The notes under the pieces: model-generated
Told to the model about the DNA's origin: nothing
What the model saw: only the letters and a program-made list of their open reading frames with translations
Databases searched by the model: none
Part shown: positions 6,991 to 14,051 of the stretch, one piece after another
How positions within the stretch are numbered: the stretch's first letter is position 1
Layout: each line of letters starts with the position of its first letter
Position numbers and translations under genes: made by a program
DNA from: JAKQIM01 sp964633225
GTDB lineage: Bacteria; Chloroflexota; Anaerolineae; Anaerolineales; UBA4823
Direction: 5' to 3'
NCBI GenBank assembly: GCA_964633225.1
Contig: CAZWFQ010000024.1
Coordinates: 1-49,525 of the forward strand
DNA: 49,525 nucleotides

Positions 6991-9093
6991 CTATGGCATC
7001 ACCGTATACACATACACCGGCCCGGCATCGCTGGTGACGACCAACTGCCTGCCATCAGGAGAGAGGTAAACCCAGGCCAGGCTGCGTTGGGCGGGCACTT
7101 CGAAGCTCGCCAGCAGGTGGTTATCATCAGTATTCAGGATACAGATGCGACCGGTCATATTCTTCAGGCCAATGGTAAAGCGCAGGCGCCCATCTTGCGA
7201 GAGCGGCCCGGTGGGGGCGCAGTTGAACGGCGTTTCATCGGGATACTGATATCGGCCGACCAGGCTGCCATCGGCCAGGCTGTACACCATTTCATTGATG
7301 AAAAAATGGCCGCTGGCCACGTCTACCCCAAAATATTCCGGGAAGTGCGGGTTCAGCGTCATCATGCCGCTCCAATATTCCAGCGGGTCTGGCTCAATCA
7401 GGTAATTGGTAACGCCCGAGTTAACATCCCAGCTCGCCACCCGCCCCCAACTGCCCGAGCCGATCAGGTCATCGGTCTGGGGCAAGAATTTGAGCGTATA
7501 GATGAAGATGCGCGATTCAGTATCCGGCTCACCATAGGCATTGGTGCGGTTGGCTTCTAGGTAGTGCAAGAAGCTCCCACTGGCTGCCTCCCACACCTTT
7601 CCATAACAATCTTCACCGCTGGAGGCCAGGAGCTGGCCATCGCTGGAATAGGCCAGGGAAAATACAGCCCCCGCGTGGGCGGCTTCGATCTGGTATAGTG
7701 CTTTCCCAGTGTCCAGCGCGTGGACGGTGATACGGCCCTGCTCATCGCCCACGGCCATTTGCAGGCTGTTGGGGGAGAGGGCAAAGGTGGTGGCCTGGTA
7801 ACGCGAGACCAACCCACCGTCGCTGGCACGTCGCACTTCCAGCGTATCACTGCGCTGGAGGGCCAGGAACCTGCCATCGTAACTGTAAGCCAGGTTGTTG
7901 ATGGGTGCATCAAACGGCCAGGCGCTGAAGGCCAGATCATCCTGGCGCACATTCCACAGGTACACCGAGCCATCCACGTTTGCCACCAGGAGCGTTTTCC
8001 CATCAGGGGCATAGGCGTAGGTTTCTACGGGCGATTCAAAGCTGCCAAACGAGCCCAGCAGCCGCCCATCCTGCGTGTCATAGATGCGCAGGATGCCAAA
8101 GTAGCGCGAATAACTCAGGTTTGGCGGGCGGTACAGGATCGCCAGGCTGTCTCCAGAGGGGGAAAACCCGACCCGGTACGGCAGGTTGGCATTTGGCGAG
8201 TAGACGTCGCCGCAGTAACTGAAGGAGGCCAGGTCGCAGCCCTGCGGGGAATTGAAATCCCAGTAAGTCACCTGGATAGTCTCATCGGGCAAGGTGTAGA
8301 GCAGGCTGCCGGTCTGGAGGCTGTAGACTTCGCGGATGGAATATTCTTTGTTCCCATCTTTCTCATCGTAGGCCACCTTGCAGCGCAGTTGTAACGCCCC
8401 GTCGGGCGAGTTGAAATCGCCGGTGCCCCATTCGCGGATGAGGGTGGTGCCTCTCTGCACCGCAGACCCGCCGCTGGACTGGGCAGGCTGGCCTTCAGGA
8501 TAGCTATACGTCTGCTGCCGGCCATTCCAATCTTGAAGCAGGAGGAAGCGGCCATCCTGGCTGAAATACAAGCTTTCGTAGAACTCGGGCGCTTCAAAGC
8601 CAACCCACTGCGGGGGAGTGTCCAGGTGGGCCAGGTCAAAGATGGCAAAGCCATAAGCACTGCCGATCACAAAAGCATCGCCGGCTGGGGTGAAGGCAGC
8701 CCCCAGGATGGAACCCTTGCCCCAACGAGCCACGTTGGCCAGGCGGGCGTAATTATCCAGCCCAATGGGCATTGCGCCCGCCGGAAGCGCCGCCCCGATC
8801 TCTACTGGCGTGGTCAGCACCAGGGGCATGGGTGGGACGGCGGTGGGGGTCAACGTGGGTGACAAGGTAAGGGTGGGCGTGGGCGGGGTGGTGCGCGTCG
8901 ACAGCGGTGTGGTGGCTGAAGTCTTTGTAGGGGCAGAAGTCTGCGTAGGCGGGGAGACGGTGGGCATCACGGCTTGCGTGGCCGTAGGGACTGTGGCGGA
9001 GGGAAGGGTTATGGCAGCAGGTGTGGCCGTTGTGCAAGCTGCACACAGCACGGCAACACAAGCCAGGCCCAGGAAGAACATGATCTTTTTCAT
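6991..9093 (-). CDS. WD40 beta-propeller lipoprotein
   Basis: 700 residues. The signal peptide ends in a clear lipobox (VLCAAC, Cys about 20). A Thr/Pro/Ser linker of about 65 residues follows. From about residue 120 on, WD40-like blades appear: GSILGAAFTPAGDAFVIGS, DSLAILYR, ETYAYAPDGKTLLVANVDGSVYLWNV, NNLAYSYDGRFLALQ, VFSLAYSSDGQLLASSGEDCYGKVWE and QRSLAWVYLSPDGRQLVV. The blades contain the usual S-x-DG-(x)-LL pattern. It is probably an outer-surface binding or scaffold protein; the partner is unknown. A TATAAT box lies 6 nt before the ATG, so the mRNA is probably leaderless. The gene ends just before a GCGTCTCTGCGG inverted repeat. Confidence 0.85.
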   Translation of the reverse strand: MKKIMFFLGLACVAVLCAACTTATPAAITLPSATVPTATQAVMPTVSPPTQTSAPTKTSATTPLSTRTTPPTPTLTLSPTLTPTAVPPMPLVLTTPVEIGAALPAGAMPIGLDNYARLANVARWGKGSILGAAFTPAGDAFVIGSAYGFAIFDLAHLDTPPQWVGFEAPEFYESLYFSQDGRFLLLQDWNGRQQTYSYPEGQPAQSSGGSAVQRGTTLIREWGTGDFNSPDGALQLRCKVAYDEKDGNKEYSIREVYSLQTGSLLYTLPDETIQVTYWDFNSPQGCDLASFSYCGDVYSPNANLPYRVGFSPSGDSLAILYRPPNLSYSRYFGILRIYDTQDGRLLGSFGSFESPVETYAYAPDGKTLLVANVDGSVYLWNVRQDDLAFSAWPFDAPINNLAYSYDGRFLALQRSDTLEVRRASDGGLVSRYQATTFALSPNSLQMAVGDEQGRITVHALDTGKALYQIEAAHAGAVFSLAYSSDGQLLASSGEDCYGKVWEAASGSFLHYLEANRTNAYGEPDTESRIFIYTLKFLPQTDDLIGSGSWGRVASWDVNSGVTNYLIEPDPLEYWSGMMTLNPHFPEYFGVDVASGHFFINEMVYSLADGSLVGRYQYPDETPFNCAPTGPLSQDGRLRFTIGLKNMTGRICILNTDDNHLLASFEVPAQRSLAWVYLSPDGRQLVVTSDAGPVYVYTVMP

Positions 9094-9105
9094 AGGTTAA
9101 TTATA
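9094..9105 (-). promoter_or_regulatory. -10 box directly before the WD40 gene (leaderless start)
   Basis: On the minus strand TATAAT occupies 9105-9100 and is followed by TAACCT and then the ATG at 9093. With transcription starting about 7 nt after the box, the mRNA would begin at the start codon. The 15-mer TATAATTAACCTATG is repeated exactly at 10599-10585. The -35 is not obvious. Confidence 0.55.
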
Positions 9106-9149
9106 CCCATCCATTGCCTTTGAATTGCAAAAGACTGCAAACCCAGAGC

Positions 9150-9232
9150 TTTTAAGCATCTCTTCGCTCCCTGGCGTCTTTGCACTGTGCTACACTTTTC
9201 TTCGCTCGGCGTACTACGCGTCTCTGCGGTGA
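9150..9232. repeat. Partial intergenic repeat containing GCGTCTCTGCGGTGA
   Basis: GCGTCTCTGCGGTGA at 9218-9232 is the same as the right arm of the inverted repeat at 6972-6986. Upstream of it, TCTTCGCTCCCTGGCGTCTTTGC resembles the CTTCGCGCC...GGCGGCTTTGCG segment inside the composite repeat at 13851-14022. No complementary left arm is present. The repeat overlaps the last codons of the MFS gene and supplies its stop codon. Confidence 0.55.
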
Positions 9233-10464
9233 GGCCGATTTCCCCTTGGCACCAAGAACACCAGGCACAGCGGCCCGGCCAAGAGCAGCCACATGGCAGC
9301 CGGAAGCCCGGCCTTGGCCGCCGCAAAGCCCACCAGCCAGGCTACCCCACTGCCGAAAAGCCCAAAGACCGAGTTGATGGCCATGACCGTACCCGAGCGC
9401 CCCGGGACGCTGGCGTAAGCCTCGCCCTGCAGCACCTCGTACCAGCCCAGGGTGATCAGCTTGAGCAGGATGATGAGGCCGATCTTGACCCACAGCCAGG
9501 GAACCAACAACCAGGCGGCATAGATCAAGGCCGCAGCCGCCGCCGAACGGCGCACCAGCCAGCGGCCGGGCACTTTTTCTAGCAGGGGGACGAGGGCAAT
9601 GTTCGAGACCAGGCCGGCGCCCATCAGCACGCTCAACAGCAAGCCAGACTGGGCCAGGTCCAGGCGCATTACATCGGTGAAATAGAGCGGCAGGTAGGCG
9701 GTCAGGCCGTCTAATAGCAGATCGCCAAGCTGTAAGAGCAGCATCCAGCGCAGCAAGCGCGGGGTACGCAGCGCCTGGCGCAAACCGTTCCAAAGGTCTT
9801 CCAGGCTGTGCGGCTGAGCATCGCCAGCCTCATCGTGCGGAAAGGGCTCCAGCTGTTTCTCATAACTGGGAAAGGCGCGCGGCAAGACCATCAGCACCAG
9901 ACCCAGGCAGATGACCGCCAGCCCGGCGTAAGTCCAGCGCCAGCTCAGGCCCAGGGCAAACCCCGCGGCCAGCAGCAGCGGGCCAAGCAGGTTGCCCAGT
10001 GAACCGACGACAGTCCAACGGGCCATCATTTGGGCTTCACGGCCCGGATTCAGGTCCATCATTGTCGCCTGCACCAACGAGACGAAGGCCCCGCTGGCCG
10101 GGAAGGCCACGATGAGGGCTAACAAGATCAGTACAAAGGAATGCGAGGCGGCAATGACCAGCAAGGCCGCGGCGATGGCCAGGCCGCCGCCGATGACCAG
10201 GCGCTTGCGCAAGCGGGTATCGCCCAACAGCATGATGATGGGCTCAAACAGGATATTGAGCATGCCAGGCAGCCCCAGCAGCAGCCCCACCTGAGCATAG
10301 GACAATCCCAGGTCGGTACGCAAGGCAGGCAAGGCGGCGCCTTCAACGCCGTAGTTCAGCTCGTCGAAGAACTCGATCAACAAGAAGAGCACGGTCAACG
10401 AAAAGCCGCCGCGCAAAAAACTCAAAAGGATATTCAATTTTGGGGACTTGTTTGAATTAAGCAT
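9214..10464 (-). CDS. MFS transporter
   Basis: 416 residues with about twelve predicted membrane helices in two groups of six. The break is the hydrophilic stretch around residues 205-232 (FPSYEKQLEPFPHDEAGDAQPHS). Loop 2-3 reads GDTRLRKRLVIGGG, a variant of the MFS motif A. Family-level assignment only; an efflux role is plausible but the substrate cannot be read from sequence. GAGG lies 6 nt before the ATG at 10464. The last residues (RPHRRDA) and the stop are encoded by an intergenic repeat, so the ancestral C-terminus has probably been replaced. A -35/-10 pair and a short leader ORF lie about 120-160 bp upstream. Confidence 0.8.
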   Translation of the reverse strand: MLNSNKSPKLNILLSFLRGGFSLTVLFLLIEFFDELNYGVEGAALPALRTDLGLSYAQVGLLLGLPGMLNILFEPIIMLLGDTRLRKRLVIGGGLAIAAALLVIAASHSFVLILLALIVAFPASGAFVSLVQATMMDLNPGREAQMMARWTVVGSLGNLLGPLLLAAGFALGLSWRWTYAGLAVICLGLVLMVLPRAFPSYEKQLEPFPHDEAGDAQPHSLEDLWNGLRQALRTPRLLRWMLLLQLGDLLLDGLTAYLPLYFTDVMRLDLAQSGLLLSVLMGAGLVSNIALVPLLEKVPGRWLVRRSAAAAALIYAAWLLVPWLWVKIGLIILLKLITLGWYEVLQGEAYASVPGRSGTVMAINSVFGLFGSGVAWLVGFAAAKAGLPAAMWLLLAGPLCLVFLVPRGNRPHRRDA

Positions 10465-10554
10465 ATCTACCTCTTTCTCTCAGGATGGAAATGGACATGG
10501 GATCAAGATACCTGGAGAAAGAGGCGGTGCTCGCGCCGGAGGTAAGGCGGAGAG

Positions 10555-10587
10555 TTAACGGGGTGGGTGGAAGAACGCGTAGGACAT
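10555..10587 (-). CDS. Putative 10-residue leader peptide MSYAFFHPPR
   Basis: The ATG at 10587 stands 6 nt after a TATAAT box (10599-10594) with TTGCCG 17 bp further up, so it would be the first codon of a leaderless transcript. The ORF encodes MSYAFFHPPR and stops with TAA at 10557-10555, about 90 nt before the MFS gene. A short peptide with a Pro-Pro pair ahead of a transporter gene recalls translational attenuators. No clear alternative hairpins were found, so regulation is inference. Confidence 0.35.
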   Translation of the reverse strand: MSYAFFHPPR

Positions 10588-10593
10588 AGGTTA

Positions 10594-10622
10594 ATTATAT
10601 CAGTTGGACAGTGGAGCGGCAA
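10594..10622 (-). promoter_or_regulatory. Sigma70-type promoter for the MFS gene
   Basis: TTGCCG at 10622-10617 and TATAAT at 10599-10594 are separated by 17 bp on the minus strand. The expected start is at or next to the ATG of the short leader ORF at 10587. The box and following bases are identical to those before the WD40 gene. Confidence 0.55.
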
Positions 10623-10672
10623 ACTTCTGAATGAAATTCATGCCGGCGGCAGATTTCCTTTAGAAGCTTCAT
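10595..10672 (-). pseudogene. Truncated duplicate of the Nudix gene 5' end
   Basis: Minus-strand ORF of 25 codons beginning MKLLKEICRR. The functional Nudix gene about 1 kb away begins MKLLKEIFRR. The DNA at 10641-10676 matches 11670-11705 at 34 of 36 positions, covering the start codon and the first codons; similarity then ends. Its ATG overlaps the TGA of the HIT gene (ATGA). This looks like the remnant of a tandem duplication or recombination event rather than an active gene. Confidence 0.6.
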
Positions 10673-10676
10673 GCCG
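10641..10676. repeat. 36-bp direct repeat, copy 1
   Basis: Matches copy 2 at 11670-11705 with two mismatches. Together the copies bracket the HIT and Nudix genes. They may mark the endpoints of a past duplication or a potential deletion by homologous recombination. Confidence 0.8.
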
Positions 10677-11163
10677 CCCTCCACACCGGCAGCGCCCTCA
10701 TCTCTTCAATCGATTCTTTCAACGGTTGCCAACCGGCATCGTCCAGCGGCTGCTGGCGATAATCGGCCATGATGGCGCGCACCTTTGCCAGGGAAGGTGC
10801 GCCGTAGCGATCCAGGACGGCTTGTGTCCAGGGGAAGAACCATAGGTGAAAGTGGTTAGAGCTTTCTTCTTGGATGAGGGTCAAGTGCTCGATATGGGTG
10901 ACGGCCTTGATGGCAGTATGAGCGGCCCGCAAGAGCTTGGCAAACTCCTCATACTCAGCCGCATCCATCTCTGCCAACGAGCGGATATGTCTTAACGAGG
11001 CGATGACCAGAAAACCCGGCAGGGGGATGAGCGGGTCTTGGTGCACGCAGAAATAGGAACCCTTATAGATGAACCCGCCCGGAACCTGCATGGAGCCATC
11101 ACAAATCGCGCAGCCCATGCAGTCGATCTCCCAGGTGTTACCGAGAAAGTCATTGGTCTTCAT
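10669..11163 (-). CDS. HIT-like (histidine triad superfamily) protein
   Basis: 164 residues. The C-terminal half contains NHFHLWFFP, matching the H-x-H core of the HIT active site but with Trp where the third His is usual. The preceding beta-strand region (GFLVIASLRHIRSLAEM) resembles the HIT dimer strand with its conserved His. An N-terminal CAIC pair could bind metal. HIT proteins hydrolyse or transfer nucleotidyl groups. The ATG lies inside the end of the Nudix gene (14-bp overlap), so the two are translationally coupled and may both process nucleotide derivatives. GalT-like transferase is an alternative subfamily. Confidence 0.65.
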   Translation of the reverse strand: MKTNDFLGNTWEIDCMGCAICDGSMQVPGGFIYKGSYFCVHQDPLIPLPGFLVIASLRHIRSLAEMDAAEYEEFAKLLRAAHTAIKAVTHIEHLTLIQEESSNHFHLWFFPWTQAVLDRYGAPSLAKVRAIMADYRQQPLDDAGWQPLKESIEEMRALPVWRAA

Positions 11164-11701
11164 GGGTGATCAAGCCTGCCTTGACCAATTCCAGCACCAA
11201 CAGCTCCCTTTTGGCCCAACGCGGCAGGCCTGGGGGAGCGGATTGCACCAGGGCCGCGTTGCATTGGATGGCATGGTCGATGCTCACCCAACGCGGGGTA
11301 AAGCCCAGATCCTGCTCGTAGGCATCCAGGCTTTGCTCGCCAAGCGCCCCCTCGACCTGGCACAGGTAATAATAAGAAGTCATCTGGAATACGTCGTACT
11401 CCGGTTCGAGCGGGATGTCATATTCGATCACCTTCCCAAACGGCTGCATCGGGCCAGCGATATGGGCCCCGCATTCTTCCAGGATCTCTCTGTGCAAAGC
11501 TTGAGCATGCGATTCGTCCTCCTGCACCCCACCGCCCGGAAACTTGTAATCCCCATTTTGAGCCGAATAAACCATCAACACCTGATCCCCATCCAGGATA
11601 ATGCCCCTGACTGCCTGGCGGGTGATGGCCCGGCTATTGGGATTGACAGGCTGCCGGCGGGGCAAAACCTGCCGGCGGAAGATTTCTTTTAGAAGCTTCA
11701 T
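11150..11701 (-). CDS. Nudix hydrolase
   Basis: 183 residues. The Nudix box is complete: GGGVQEDES then HREILEECG, giving the Gx5Ex7REUxEExGU pattern near residues 58-80 with all metal-binding acidic residues. The strand before it (GDQVLMVYSAQNGDYKFPGGG) and the downstream Tyr-rich region fit the fold. It hydrolyses a nucleoside-diphosphate-linked substrate that is not predictable here. It lies between a small membrane-protein gene and the coupled HIT gene. Its 5' end carries copy 2 of a 36-bp repeat. Confidence 0.85.
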   Translation of the reverse strand: MKLLKEIFRRQVLPRRQPVNPNSRAITRQAVRGIILDGDQVLMVYSAQNGDYKFPGGGVQEDESHAQALHREILEECGAHIAGPMQPFGKVIEYDIPLEPEYDVFQMTSYYYLCQVEGALGEQSLDAYEQDLGFTPRWVSIDHAIQCNAALVQSAPPGLPRWAKRELLVLELVKAGLITHEDQ

Positions 11702-11705
11702 GCCG
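11670..11705. repeat. 36-bp direct repeat, copy 2
   Basis: Contains the Nudix start codon and first codons. It matches 10641-10676 at 34 of 36 positions. Confidence 0.8.
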
Positions 11706-11713
11706 GCTTCTGG

Positions 11714-12151
11714 TCAGGCTTTTTTCCTGGCACCGGAGGGCAGAACCTTGAAGACGACCGAATAGGCCATCAAAGCGATGATCAGCTCAAAGAGCGATTT
11801 CAGCGTCTCAACGACGGGCGAGGTCTCTTCGATCAAGCTGCTCAACCCCGATACGAACGCGCAGAACAAAGCCAGGCAGACCCAACGCAGGAGCCCACCA
11901 ATCCCATAATACACATCATCCTTCAGCTTATAGATGACGAACGCACCGAAGGCGATGATCGCAATGATGATGAGCATAGCCACAGCAGCCAACGCCCACG
12001 AGGACGTGGCATTAAGCTCTGCTTGTATCGGGGGGATGCTGCCATGAGCCCAGTAATGGATTCCTAAAAACACGAGCAGGTATATGACCGCATATACGAG
12101 GCTGGCAACAACGGCTATGACAATGGCACTGCATTTACTCCTGGAAAGCAT
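11714..12151 (-). CDS. Small four-helix membrane protein, unknown
   Basis: 145 residues. Hydrophobic segments lie near residues 8-32, 50-76, 85-103 and 115-135. A loop carries LKDDVYYGIGGLLRW. No family motif is recognised. The gene overlaps the end of the upstream ATPase gene by 17 bp, so it is probably translated with it. It is too short and lacks the motifs of an ECF T-component (CbiQ-type), so I do not call it the transporter's membrane part, although a structural link is possible. Confidence 0.6.
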   Translation of the reverse strand: MLSRSKCSAIVIAVVASLVYAVIYLLVFLGIHYWAHGSIPPIQAELNATSSWALAAVAMLIIIAIIAFGAFVIYKLKDDVYYGIGGLLRWVCLALFCAFVSGLSSLIEETSPVVETLKSLFELIIALMAYSVVFKVLPSGARKKA

Positions 12152-13826
12152 GCGCTTTTACCTCCATTCCTGGGTCTTCTGGGGACAAAGATGGATAGAT
12201 TTCTGAAAACACCTGTGCCACCTGAGGCACAAAGTGTTTCGAGCGGCTAAGCACTTCAAATGCCGGGCCGTCAGCGGTAATTGTACCAGCTTCCATCAGG
12301 ATGGCCCGGTCAGCCGCGGCGGCGGCCAGTTCCACATCGTGCGTCACCAGCAAAATGGCCATGCCCTCATCGCGCCAACCTTGCAGCAAAGAGGCCAGGG
12401 TGCGCTTGGCGGCGTAATCCAGGCCGCGCGTGGGCTCGTCGAGCAGGAGGGCGGCAGGATGGGTCACGGTCACAGCCCCCAGGGCGGCCCGCTGGCGCTC
12501 TCCGGCGCTCAAATCACGCGGGTAGGCCGCTGCCAGGCTGCTCAAGCCCAGGCGCTCCAGCAAAGTCAAAGCAACAGCCTTTGGATCGGCTGTGACCGCT
12601 GCGGTAGAGAGCGCCGCTTCAGGCTTCTTCCTTCGCCCGGCAGGTGAGGAAAAATTGCGCAGCGTGGCCAGCAGTTCATCCAGCACGCTATCGGCGAAGA
12701 GCAGGGCGTTGGGGTCTTGGGGCAGGTAGCCCACCCGGCGGCAGATATCAGCCGTATCCTGCCCGGCAATATCCTGCCCGGCAACCAGCACCCGCCCCTG
12801 CTGAGGGCGCAGCAAGCCCACCAGGCAGCGCAGGAGGGTAGTCTTACCGGCCCCGTTGGGGCCCAGCAGGGCGGCGATCTGCCCGGGGAAGAGGGAAAGG
12901 CTGGCGTCTCTCAGCGCGTAGAAGTCACCATATGAGACGCCCAGCCCCTCAGCCTGGATGAAGGGCTGGGTTGTGGTATTGGGTTGAACTGTAGCCGGCG
13001 GGAGGAATTCTTCCGGTGGGTGCAGTTCGACTGCTTTTAAATGCGCCCGCGCCTCCTCCACCGTCAGCGGCAGGGGGCGCCAACCCATGGCCTTGCCCAA
13101 CGCCACCAAGGGCGGGTTGAGCGCAACCTGCGCCAGCACATCGCGCGGCAGGCCAGAAACCAGGCCGGGCTGACTGGCGGACAGGTAAAGCATTTGGCTG
13201 GCAAAGGGCAAGACACGCTCCAGGCGGTGTTCAGCCAATACAACGGTCAGCCCCAAGGAGTTGTTCAGGCGCAGCAGGGCTTGCAGCACCTCTTCAGCAG
13301 TGTGCGGGTCGAGCTGCGAGGTGGGCTCATCGAGCACCAAGACCTGGGGGCGCAGGGCCAGGGCGGCGGCAATCGCCACCCGCTGCCGCTCGCCGCCTGA
13401 AAGCGTCTCCAACCGCCGGCGGCGCAAGGGCCGCAGCTCCAGCAGGTCAAGCGCTTCGCCCACGCGCTGGGCCATCTCGGGCGGCGGCATGGCCTGGTTC
13501 TCGAGGGCAAAGGCAATCTCATCCTCCACCTGGTCGACCACGAACTGCGCCTCGGGGTCCTGGAAAACGAAACCCACGTGCCGGCTCATGCCCTGAGGCG
13601 AAAGACGCACCGGATCCAACCCATCCACGGTAATGCTCCCTGCCATACGCCCGCCGCTGAAATGCGGGGCCAGGCCATTGATGCAGCGCAGGAGGGTCGA
13701 TTTGCCCGAGCCTGAAGCCCCCGCAACCAGGCAGAGTGCGCTGCCGGGGATGTGCAGGCTGACATCTTGCAGGGCCGGGCGGCTGGCGCCAGGGTAGGTG
13801 AAGGTCACGTTTTGGAAGGTGATCAT
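12135..13826 (-). CDS. ECF/CbiO-type ABC transporter with two fused ATPase domains
   Basis: 563 residues. Domain 1 (about 1-230) has Walker A GASGSGKST, the Q-loop in FVFQDPEAQFV, the signature LSGGERQRV, Walker B LVLDEPTSQLD and the H-loop His in AEHRLERV. Domain 2 (about 295-540) repeats these as GPNGAGKTT, GYLPQDPNALLF, LSAGERQRA, LLLDEPTRGLD and VTHD. The paired Q-loop 'QDP' signatures are typical of EcfA/CbiO ATPases that energise vitamin or metal-ion uptake. In ECF systems A1 and A2 are usually separate; here they are fused. No T or S component is seen nearby, so they must be encoded elsewhere if this is an ECF system. Confidence 0.85.
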   Translation of the reverse strand: MITFQNVTFTYPGASRPALQDVSLHIPGSALCLVAGASGSGKSTLLRCINGLAPHFSGGRMAGSITVDGLDPVRLSPQGMSRHVGFVFQDPEAQFVVDQVEDEIAFALENQAMPPPEMAQRVGEALDLLELRPLRRRRLETLSGGERQRVAIAAALALRPQVLVLDEPTSQLDPHTAEEVLQALLRLNNSLGLTVVLAEHRLERVLPFASQMLYLSASQPGLVSGLPRDVLAQVALNPPLVALGKAMGWRPLPLTVEEARAHLKAVELHPPEEFLPPATVQPNTTTQPFIQAEGLGVSYGDFYALRDASLSLFPGQIAALLGPNGAGKTTLLRCLVGLLRPQQGRVLVAGQDIAGQDTADICRRVGYLPQDPNALLFADSVLDELLATLRNFSSPAGRRKKPEAALSTAAVTADPKAVALTLLERLGLSSLAAAYPRDLSAGERQRAALGAVTVTHPAALLLDEPTRGLDYAAKRTLASLLQGWRDEGMAILLVTHDVELAAAAADRAILMEAGTITADGPAFEVLSRSKHFVPQVAQVFSEIYPSLSPEDPGMEVKAHAFQE

Positions 13827-13850
13827 GTTTCTGGAAGTATATCACCCCTT

Positions 13851-14022
13851 CTACCGCAGAGCCGCAGCGTGCGCCGAGTTTTTCTACAAAGATCGAACGC
13901 AAAGTAGCAATGACCTAAAGCTCACAAAGGTTGATAAAGCTTTTTCTTCGCGCCCTGGCTTCCTGGCGGCTTTGCGTTACTGTTCGCGTTATGTTGTTTT
14001 TCTCTGCGTCTCTGCGGTAAAA
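13851..14022. repeat. Composite nested inverted repeat between divergent genes
   Basis: The outer arms are ACCGCAGAGCCGCAG at about 13853 and CTCTGCGTCTCTGCGGT at 14002-14018. The inner arms AACGCAAAG (13896-13904) and CTTTGCGTT (13970-13978) are perfectly complementary. The nesting gives a long cruciform-capable element of about 170 bp filling the space between the ECF ATPase and murJ starts. Its outer unit is the same motif as at 6917-6987. No coding content is seen, and it could be a MITE-like element. Confidence 0.6.
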
Positions 14023-14038
14023 CCCCCGCTTTTACGGA

Positions 14039-14044
14039 TATAAT
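14039..14044 (+). promoter_or_regulatory. -10 box for murJ (leaderless start)
   Basis: TATAAT at 14039-14044 is followed by seven bases and then the murJ ATG at 14052. No Shine-Dalgarno sequence is present, so the transcript probably starts at or next to the start codon. Confidence 0.55.
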
Positions 14045-14051
14045 CAGCCCC

